Assembly (NCBI GenBank): GCA_963660915.1
Contig: CAVLAO010000097.1
Coordinates: forward strand, 1-5,198
Direction of reading: 5' to 3'
DNA from: UMGS1766 sp963660915
GTDB lineage: Bacteria > Bacillota > Clostridia > Oscillospirales > Oscillospiraceae
Length of the DNA stretch: 5,198 nucleotides
Both the position numbers and the translations under genes were made by a program. The notes under the pieces were generated by a model. It was not told the origin of the DNA. It did no database searches and saw only the letters and a program-made list of their open reading frames with translations. Shown piece after piece: positions 1-5,198 of this stretch (its first letter is position 1; the number at the start of each line of letters is the position of its first letter).

Positions 1-136
1 GCGGAAACTGCTTTTGCAGTTCGGCGTAAGCGGCCATCCCGGCGTTTTCCATCATCTGCAGATAGGACAGACAATGGGTGTTTCCTGCCCGTTCGATTTC
101 CTTCATCTGAGCGGCAGTTACAATGCGGTGTTTCAT
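1..136 (-). CDS. nnrE: NAD(P)H-hydrate epimerase (YjeF_N domain), N-terminal fragment
   Basis: Reading the minus strand from the ATG at 136-134 gives 45 codons with no stop before the left edge. The N-terminus contains TAAQMKEIERAG (residues 7-18) and LQMMENAGMAAYAEL (residues 26-40), which match the opening of the YjeF_N family: a TAAQM-E-R start followed by the conserved MENAG stretch. Family members epimerise the R form of hydrated NADH or NADPH to the S form, so that the partner dehydratase (NnrD) can restore the cofactor; this is cytosolic metabolite repair. The start is supported by an SD-like AGAAGGTG (minus strand, 149-142) five bases upstream. In many bacteria the epimerase is fused to a C-terminal NnrD domain; whether that holds here cannot be seen because the gene leaves the window. 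The gene diverges from ade. Family assignment rests on the N-terminus only. Confidence 0.82.
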   Translation of the reverse strand, partial: MKHRIVTAAQMKEIERAGNTHCLSYLQMMENAGMAAYAELQKQFP

Positions 137-153
137 TCCGGCACCTTCTTTCT

Positions 154-173
154 GTCTCCATTATAATGGAGAC
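154..173. promoter_or_regulatory. Perfect 20-bp palindrome, candidate operator
   Basis: GTCTCCATTATAATGGAGAC equals its own reverse complement over all 20 bases. It covers the -10 box of the divergent minus-strand promoter, so it is well placed to be the site of a dimeric repressor acting on nnrE. The centre yields TATAAT on both strands (162-167 plus, 165-160 minus), but no -35 match is seen at the correct distance for plus-strand use. The arms GTCTCC/GGAGAC recall the general style of MerR-type operators, but those normally sit between -35 and -10, which is not the case here. The regulator is not identifiable from this window. Confidence 0.5.
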
Positions 174-188
174 GTGCAGTTGGAGCAA
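160..188 (-). promoter_or_regulatory. Putative sigma-A promoter of the nnrE gene
   Basis: On the minus strand a perfect TATAAT (165-160) lies 17 bases downstream of TTGCTC (188-183), which keeps the TTG of a -35 box. The -10 box is 23 bases before the nnrE start codon, so the leader would be very short, with room for the SD at 149-142. The spacing and -10 match are seen directly; promoter function is inferred. The -10 box lies inside a palindrome (154-173), so a bound regulator would compete with RNA polymerase. Confidence 0.6.
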
Positions 189-209
189 GATGGGACTTCT
201 TTGTTTTTC

Positions 210-238
210 TTGTAAGAGTACGGGATTGATGGTATCAT
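210..238 (+). promoter_or_regulatory. Putative sigma-A promoter of ade
   Basis: TTGTAA (210-215) and TATCAT (233-238) are separated by exactly 17 bases, matching 4/6 and 5/6 of the sigma-A consensus. Transcription would begin near 245, giving an ade leader of roughly 120 nucleotides that includes the hairpin at 264-297. The box match is seen; activity is inferred. Confidence 0.55.
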
Positions 239-263
239 AGAAGCAATGAAAAATCTGTGCATG

Positions 264-297
264 GCCGCTGCCGTTCGGGTATCTTTTCGGCAGCGGC
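264..297 (+). promoter_or_regulatory. Perfect GC-rich hairpin in the ade leader
   Basis: GCCGCTGCCG (264-273) and CGGCAGCGGC (288-297) are perfect reverse complements, giving a 10-bp stem with nine GC pairs and a 14-base loop. It falls inside the predicted ade leader, about 70 bases before the start codon. No T-tract follows on the plus strand, so it is not a standard intrinsic terminator. On the minus strand the nearest T-run is about eight bases beyond the stem, also atypical. It may stabilise or regulate the leader. It does not resemble the purine aptamer that controls purine genes in many Firmicutes. Confidence 0.55.
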
Positions 298-353
298 AAG
301 GCGTGGTAGAATAAGGGCAGGACCGATCCACGGGTGAGAAAATCGAACTTCGG

Positions 354-360
354 AGAGGAG
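354..360 (+). promoter_or_regulatory. Ribosome binding site of ade
   Basis: AGAGGAG lies eight bases before the ATG at 369, a normal spacing. It settles the start: an ATG directly abutting it at 361 is in another frame and soon meets a stop. Confidence 0.75.
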
Positions 361-368
361 ATGTTTCT

Positions 369-2108
369 ATGCAGTCCGATGAACTGAAACGCCGAATCTC
401 GGCAGGCAGAGGAGATGCTCTGGCCGATCTGGTTTTGAAAAATGCCAGAATCGTCAATGTGTTTACCGATGCGGTCGATACTGCTGACATTGCCATCAGC
501 GGAAACTGTATCGTAGGCGTGGGCGCATATCATGGCCGGAAAGAAGTCAATCTGCACGGCCGATATGTCTGCCCGGGTCTGATCGATGGGCATATCCACA
601 TTGAAAGCTCCATGCTCTGTGGGCCGGCATTTGAACAGGCGGTGCTGCCCCATGGCACCACTGCGGTGATCACGGACCCGCACGAGATCTCGAACGTTGC
701 GGGACTTGATGGTCTGGATTTCATGCTGGAAACGACAAAAGATCTGGCGCTTTCGGTTTATTTTATGCTGCCTTCCTGCGTGCCGGCCACGGATCTGGAT
801 GAATCCGGCGCGGTACTGAACGCAGAGCAGCTTCAGCCTTACTACCGCGATCCTCGCGTGCTGGGACTTGCCGAGCTGATGAACGCCTATGGGACAGTAC
901 GCTGTGACCCCAATATTTTGCAGAAGATCAGTGACTGCACCGAAGCAGGAAAAATCGTGGATGGCCATGCGCCGCTCCTGAGCGATAAGGACCTCAACGC
1001 TTACATTGCGGCCGGTGTTCAGTCGGATCATGAGTGCTCCAATATGGGAGAAGCCATGGAAAAACTCCGGCTCGGACAATACATCATGATCCGGGAAGGA
1101 ACTGCTGCCCAAAATATGGAGGCCTTGATGCCGCTGTTCCGGGAGCCCTATTGCAGCCGCTGCATGCTGGTGACGGATGATAAGCACCCCGGTGACCTGC
1201 TGCACGGCGGACATATGGATGCAAATATCCGCAAAGCGATCCGATTGGGTGCGGACCCGGCGCTGGCGGTCAAAATGGCAACGCTGATCCCGGCACAGTA
1301 CTTCGGGTTAAAGCAGCACGGTGCTGTAGCTCCGGGCTATCTGGCAGACCTGATTGTGGTTTCGGATTTGGAGTCTTTCACGGTTGAACAGGTTTACAAG
1401 AACGGTACGCTGGTGGCAGAACATGGAAAAACGCGGAAACCCGCATCGCTTGAAATCGACCACGCGCGCTTTGCCCGCGTCATGGACTCCTTTGACTTGA
1501 ATGAGATCACGCTTCAGGATCTGGAACTTCGGGAAAGCGGGGAGCAGGAGCGTGTCATCTGCCTGAAGCGGGGCGAACTGCTCACAGAGGAGAAAATCAT
1601 CCCGTTCCGGCAGTACCCGGGCAAGGCTCCCGGTGCGGACCCGGAACACGATATTGTAAAACTGGCAGTGTTTGAGCGGCATCATCACTCCGGACATGTG
1701 GGCATTGGCTTCCTCGGAAACTTCAGCCTGAAATGCGGAGCGGTTGCATCGAGCATCGCACATGATTCCCATAACCTGATCGTGGCAGGAGACAACGATG
1801 CCGATATGATGCTGGCCGGAAACACCGTGCGGAAAAACAAAGGCGGGCTTGCATTTGTGGCGGGTGGACAGGTCGTGGCAGAGCTTGCGCTTCCGGTTGC
1901 CGGATTGATGAGCACCGAAAGCGCAGAGAGCGTTGCAGCAAAAATGCAGGCGCTGAACGACGCCCTCAAGGCACGCGGTGTGGCAGAAGACATTGGCATC
2001 TTTATGACCCTCGCTTTCGTCAGCCTGCCGGTCATCCCAAAACTCAGGCTGAACACCTACGGCATCGTCGATGTAACGCAGCAGAAAATCGTTCCGGCTG
2101 TTTTTTAA
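369..2108 (+). CDS. ade: Adenine deaminase
   Basis: A complete 579-residue protein that converts adenine to hypoxanthine and ammonia in cytosolic purine salvage (EC 3.5.4.2 family, amidohydrolase superfamily). The metal-site signature PGLIDGHIHIESSM (residues 69-82, His75 and His77) is followed by GTTAVITDPHEISNV (96-110), the adenine deaminase hallmark. Further likely site residues are Glu169 in LAEL, His200 in VDGHAP, His221 in SDHECS, and the aspartates of VTDD (268-271). The first ~65 residues and a stretch around 315-350 (including APGYLADLIV) form the small beta domain typical of amidohydrolases. The C-terminal third (about 400-579), with HHHSGHVGIGF and SIAHDSHNLIV, is the adenine-deaminase-specific domain. 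Length and both ends agree with the family, and the gene appears intact. It diverges from nnrE and is followed after 128 bases by the co-directional helicase gene. It has its own promoter and a structured leader. The main alternative, another amidohydrolase, is made unlikely by the C-terminal domain. Confidence 0.96.
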   Translation: MQSDELKRRISAGRGDALADLVLKNARIVNVFTDAVDTADIAISGNCIVGVGAYHGRKEVNLHGRYVCPGLIDGHIHIESSMLCGPAFEQAVLPHGTTAVITDPHEISNVAGLDGLDFMLETTKDLALSVYFMLPSCVPATDLDESGAVLNAEQLQPYYRDPRVLGLAELMNAYGTVRCDPNILQKISDCTEAGKIVDGHAPLLSDKDLNAYIAAGVQSDHECSNMGEAMEKLRLGQYIMIREGTAAQNMEALMPLFREPYCSRCMLVTDDKHPGDLLHGGHMDANIRKAIRLGADPALAVKMATLIPAQYFGLKQHGAVAPGYLADLIVVSDLESFTVEQVYKNGTLVAEHGKTRKPASLEIDHARFARVMDSFDLNEITLQDLELRESGEQERVICLKRGELLTEEKIIPFRQYPGKAPGADPEHDIVKLAVFERHHHSGHVGIGFLGNFSLKCGAVASSIAHDSHNLIVAGDNDADMMLAGNTVRKNKGGLAFVAGGQVVAELALPVAGLMSTESAESVAAKMQALNDALKARGVAEDIGIFMTLAFVSLPVIPKLRLNTYGIVDVTQQKIVPAVF

Positions 2109-2218
2109 CGACCTGTTCTGAGCTTCCACGTGAATATTGGGCTTTTCGGAGCAGAATTTTTGAATGTATATCTGGACGAAGTGGGAAATAAGCCGGAAGT
2201 GTAAAAATAAAGATAAAA

Positions 2219-2238
2219 ATTGCAGGGGGATTTGCAAT
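2219..2238 (+). promoter_or_regulatory. Ribosome binding site of the helicase gene, in a small hairpin loop
   Basis: AGGGGGA (2224-2230) precedes the ATG at 2237 by six bases and supports that start. The flanks ATTGCA (2219-2224) and TGCAAT (2233-2238) are reverse complements, so the G-rich part of the SD would lie in an eight-base loop and the first two bases of the start codon in the stem. The six-base stem is AT-rich and probably weak. Confidence 0.55.
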
Positions 2239-5198
2239 GCTCCAACCCGGACTATATGAACAGGTCATCAATAACGCACTGAACAGCGAGCTTTCGGAAA
2301 TTCCGGAGGCCCGCAAGTCCACTGCGCCCATTGATGGAGCAGAGGCTTCTAAAGTTCTGGCACAGTATCTAACCGATGTTGTGCAGAAGGGCCTTGAGAA
2401 TGTGCAGGATAACGGTGGCGGGCTCGAAGCGCAAATTCAGCTGGCGAATCAGATTGTAAACACCATTCAGACTACTACAAAAGAAGCTGACTTTGCTTCG
2501 CTGGGCGTTGACCAGCGGGCAGAGCAGCTTCTTGCGCTTTTACGGGACAATGACCCACGCCTTGCCACAGGGAAAAGTGCAAAAGACCTGGAACGTCCGG
2601 AGACCTCGATTGCACAAAGCTCGTTGTTTACAGGTGCCATCCATGAACCGCAGATGTACACCGAGCTGAAAAAGGAAATCGTATCTTCTGACCGCATTGA
2701 TATGCTGGTGTCCTTTATCAAATGGAGCGGTCTGCGGCTCATTATGGACGAGCTGCGGCAATTTACACAGAGCGGCGGTGAGCTGCGCATCATTACAACT
2801 TCTTATATGGGAGCGACGGATGTAAAAGCCATCGAGGAGCTGCGTCAGCTGCCCAATACGAAAATTAAAGTCAGCTATGACACTAAGCGCACCCGGCTGC
2901 ATGCAAAAACCTATGTGTTTTACCGAGATACTGGTTTCACTACGGCATATGTTGGCTCCTCCAACCTGTCCAATGCAGCAATTTCCAGTGGTTTGGAATG
3001 GAACGTGAAGGTTACGAAAAAAGACCTGCCGGAAACCATTGACAAAATTGCAGCCACGTTTGAAAGCTATTGGAACTCCAACGAGTTTGAATATTACGAT
3101 GAAGGGCAGAAGGAACGCCTGACCCGTGCCCTAAAAGATGAGAAGTACAGTGAAACGGACAACAGCGGGATCTATACGTTGGACATTCTGCCGTATTCTT
3201 ACCAGCAGGAAATTCTGGATAAGCTGGAAGCAGAGCGTACCGTGCGAGGGTACAAACGCAACCTTGTAGTGGCTGCCACGGGTACTGGTAAAACTGTGAT
3301 TTCTGCACTGGATTACAAGCACTTTTGCAAGCGGCACCCGGGTCAACCTTGCCGGCTTCTGTTTGTGGCACATCGGGAAGAGATTCTAAAGCAGAGCCTG
3401 TACACCTTCCGAGCGGTGCTGAAAGATGCGAACTTTGGAGAATTATTTGTGGGCGGCCACAAGGCTGATAGCATTGACCATCTGTTTATCTCCATTCAGA
3501 CCTTCAACTCGCAGGATTTCACCACGAAAACGGCAGCGGATTTCTACGACTATATCGTCGTGGATGAGTTCCACCATGCCGCTGCACCGACCTATCAGAA
3601 GCTGCTGGAATACTATCAGCCGAAAATTCTACTCGGTCTGACTGCCACCCCGGAACGTATGGACGGCAAGAATATTCTGAGCTATTTCAGTGGGCGCATT
3701 GCAGCCGAGATTCGTCTGCCAGAAGCCATTGACCGGAAACTGCTTTGCCCGTTCCAGTATTTCGGTGTGACTGACACGGCAGATCTGAGCAGCCTGAAAT
3801 GGCGCACGGGCGGTTACGATAAAAATGAACTATCCAACCTGTACACCCTCAGCGGCTTGGTAGCCGAGCGCCGCGCCGACCTTGTGGTGAACTCTATTCT
3901 GAAATATGTCACGGACATCAACGAAGTAAAAGGATTGGGCTTCTGCGTTTCCATTGAACATGCCCGATTCATGGCTGATTATTTCAATGCACGTAGCATT
4001 CCGTCTATGGCGCTGACGGGAAATTCACCGGACGAGGAACGCAATGCCGCTAAACAGCGGCTCGTTTCCGGGGAGATTCGCTTCATTTTTGTTGTTGATA
4101 TTTACAATGAGGGCGTAGACATTCCGGAAGTCAACACCGTGCTGTTTCTGCGGCCCACGGAATCACTGACCGTGTTTTTGCAACAGCTTGGCCGCGGCCT
4201 GCGTCTGGCTGAAAACAAAGACTGCCTGACCGTGCTGGATTTTATCGGTCAGGCAAATAAAAAATATAACTTTGAGGAGAAGTTTGCGGCGCTGCTTTCC
4301 AATACCACCCGCAGCGTAAGCCGGGAAATCAAGGAAGGCTTTCTCTCTGCACCCAAAGGCTGCTACATTCAGCTGGAAAAAATCGCGGCAAAATATGTGC
4401 TGGATAACATCAGTGCGTCCTATGACCGTACTTCCGGCCTTGTGGCACTGGCAGCATCTTTCACAGAAGATACCGGCCTTCCGCTGACACTGGAAAACTT
4501 CCTTGACTACTATCACCTCGCCCCACGAGCGATTTACAGCAAGAAGGTCTGCTTTGCCCGTCTGTGTGTCCGCGCGGGAACAGCTTCCGATTTTACGGAG
4601 TCGCTGGAAGAAACCATGACCAAAGCGCTTGCACGCTTTGCGGTCGTGGATTCCCGCAGGTGGATTCGGTTTTCACTGAACCTTCTGTCTAAGTTGGACA
4701 ATACTGACTTTGCTGCCTTGCCACCGGTAGAATTGCGAATGCTGCAGATGCTCTACGTGACCGTATGGGGCAAAGCAGCAGAACATTGGGATGATGAAGA
4801 AGTTCTCGATAACTTGTATGCGCTCTCAGACAGCCCTGTCTTGTTGAGCGAGTTGCAGGCGCTCTTGCGATATCAGTATAACCGAATCGACTTCATTGAC
4901 GAACCGGTAGATGTGAGCTTTGATTGCCCGCTGGATTTGCACTGTACTTATACCCGCGATCAACTTCTGGTGGCGCTGGACTTTTTGAAACCGGCTACCG
5001 TCCGTGAAGGCGTGAAATGGCTGCCGGACAAAAATTTGGATGTGTTCTTTGTGACCCTGAACAAAGCAGACAAAGATTACTCTCCCACCACGATGTATAA
5101 GGACTATTCCATCAATGAGAGCCTGTTCCACTGGCAGAGCCAGAGCACAACTGCAGAAAATTCGGCCACCGGTCAGAGGTATATCCACCACAGGGAAA
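2237..5198 (+). CDS. PLD-like domain / SF2 DExH helicase / DUF3427 protein, C-terminus cut off
   Basis: Open from ATG 2237 to the right edge, 987 codons without a stop. Residues 1-119 are a helical region I do not recognise. A linker RPETSIAQSSLFTG (120-133) leads into a PLD-like nuclease domain (~134-300) with His222-x-Lys224 and GSSN (240-243). The helicase core follows: Q-like motif near PYSYQQ (319-324), Walker A ATGTGKT (347-353, Lys352), AHREEIL (378-384), DEFH box (443-446), TATP (469-472), motif V with NEGVDIP (624-630), and QLGRGLR (650-656, arginine finger). All key residues for ATP hydrolysis are present. Residues ~700 onward resemble DUF3427, including DYSPTTMYKDY (947-957), FHWQSQS and TGQRYI (978-983). 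From family memory, roughly 50-70 residues are missing. Known: SF2 helicases couple ATP to strand movement, and PLD domains often cleave DNA as dimers. Inferred: a DNA repair or anti-phage role in the cytosol. No partner gene is visible. The domain architecture is certain to a high degree; the function is not. Confidence 0.93.
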   Translation, partial: MLQPGLYEQVINNALNSELSEIPEARKSTAPIDGAEASKVLAQYLTDVVQKGLENVQDNGGGLEAQIQLANQIVNTIQTTTKEADFASLGVDQRAEQLLALLRDNDPRLATGKSAKDLERPETSIAQSSLFTGAIHEPQMYTELKKEIVSSDRIDMLVSFIKWSGLRLIMDELRQFTQSGGELRIITTSYMGATDVKAIEELRQLPNTKIKVSYDTKRTRLHAKTYVFYRDTGFTTAYVGSSNLSNAAISSGLEWNVKVTKKDLPETIDKIAATFESYWNSNEFEYYDEGQKERLTRALKDEKYSETDNSGIYTLDILPYSYQQEILDKLEAERTVRGYKRNLVVAATGTGKTVISALDYKHFCKRHPGQPCRLLFVAHREEILKQSLYTFRAVLKDANFGELFVGGHKADSIDHLFISIQTFNSQDFTTKTAADFYDYIVVDEFHHAAAPTYQKLLEYYQPKILLGLTATPERMDGKNILSYFSGRIAAEIRLPEAIDRKLLCPFQYFGVTDTADLSSLKWRTGGYDKNELSNLYTLSGLVAERRADLVVNSILKYVTDINEVKGLGFCVSIEHARFMADYFNARSIPSMALTGNSPDEERNAAKQRLVSGEIRFIFVVDIYNEGVDIPEVNTVLFLRPTESLTVFLQQLGRGLRLAENKDCLTVLDFIGQANKKYNFEEKFAALLSNTTRSVSREIKEGFLSAPKGCYIQLEKIAAKYVLDNISASYDRTSGLVALAASFTEDTGLPLTLENFLDYYHLAPRAIYSKKVCFARLCVRAGTASDFTESLEETMTKALARFAVVDSRRWIRFSLNLLSKLDNTDFAALPPVELRMLQMLYVTVWGKAAEHWDDEEVLDNLYALSDSPVLLSELQALLRYQYNRIDFIDEPVDVSFDCPLDLHCTYTRDQLLVALDFLKPATVREGVKWLPDKNLDVFFVTLNKADKDYSPTTMYKDYSINESLFHWQSQSTTAENSATGQRYIHHRE

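Noticed and set aside
246..314. Possible 22-codon leader peptide upstream of ade (ATG 246 to TAA 312-314)
   Set aside because: It has no SD, would start at the predicted transcription start, and its codons simply run through the hairpin; there is no run of a regulatory amino acid.
239..368. Purine riboswitch controlling ade
   Set aside because: I looked for the conserved aptamer core and its paired loops upstream of ade and did not find them; only the single GC hairpin is present.
161..496. A 111-codon minus-strand open frame across the ade promoter and 5' end
   Set aside because: It overlaps the ade start antisense, has a low-complexity Ser/Arg/Pro-rich translation, and its start lies within the palindrome of the nnrE promoter.
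2079..2106. Intrinsic terminator at the end of ade (CAGC...GCTG followed by six T)
   Set aside because: The stem is only four base pairs with a 14-base loop, too weak to call. Read-through from ade into the helicase gene remains possible.
369..2108. ade as a nucleotide-editing defence component (RADAR-like)
   Set aside because: The sequence is a canonical free-base adenine deaminase of the amidohydrolase type, with no ATPase partner; proximity to the helicase gene alone is not evidence.
2109..2236. Dedicated promoter for the helicase gene
   Set aside because: TATATC at 2167-2172 and several A/T runs resemble -10 boxes, but none has an acceptable -35 box at 16-18 bases.
1308..2237. A 309-codon open frame on the minus strand opposite the 3' half of ade
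   Set aside because: It is fully antisense to the well-conserved ade gene, its translation (many His, Cys, Phe and Arg) resembles no family I know, and it runs across the real start region of the helicase gene. It is a codon-bias shadow.
2237..5198. Assignment of the helicase gene to Mokosh or DISARM
   Set aside because: Mokosh combines PLD with an SF1-type RNA helicase, and DISARM places its PLD protein and helicases in separate genes. This protein has an SF2 DExH core and a DUF3427-like end, so neither name fits.

Overview
The window looks like chromosomal DNA from a low-to-moderate-GC Firmicute, most likely a gut Clostridia member (Oscillospiraceae/Lachnospiraceae type). This is an inference from strong purine-rich Shine-Dalgarno sites, near-consensus sigma-A promoters, codon use and the protein types. 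No rRNA, tRNA, CRISPR array, insertion sequence or integrase is visible.

Layout. Bases 1-136 (minus strand) hold the first 45 codons of an NAD(P)H-hydrate epimerase (YjeF_N/NnrE) gene that runs off the left edge. Bases 137-368 are a divergent intergenic region. It carries a minus-strand promoter whose -10 box is buried in a perfect 20-bp palindrome, a plus-strand promoter for the next gene, and a perfect 10-bp-stem hairpin in that gene's leader. Bases 369-2108 encode a complete adenine deaminase (ade, 579 aa). After a 128-bp AT-richer gap without a clear terminator or promoter, bases 2237-5198 encode a very large protein on the plus strand that is still open at the right edge (987 codons visible). 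Its order is an N-terminal helical region, a PLD-type nuclease-like domain, an SF2 DExH helicase with all core motifs, and a DUF3427-like C-terminal region.

How they fit. The first two genes are metabolite housekeeping: repair of hydrated NAD(P)H, and purine salvage (adenine to hypoxanthine). They are divergently transcribed, so they may share control in the 232-bp region between them. The helicase/PLD/DUF3427 protein is of a different kind. It belongs to a widespread but poorly characterised bacterial family whose architecture suggests DNA processing, either repair or defence against foreign DNA. It is the most interesting item here. Nothing else in the window identifies a partner gene for it; partners, if any, lie to the right.
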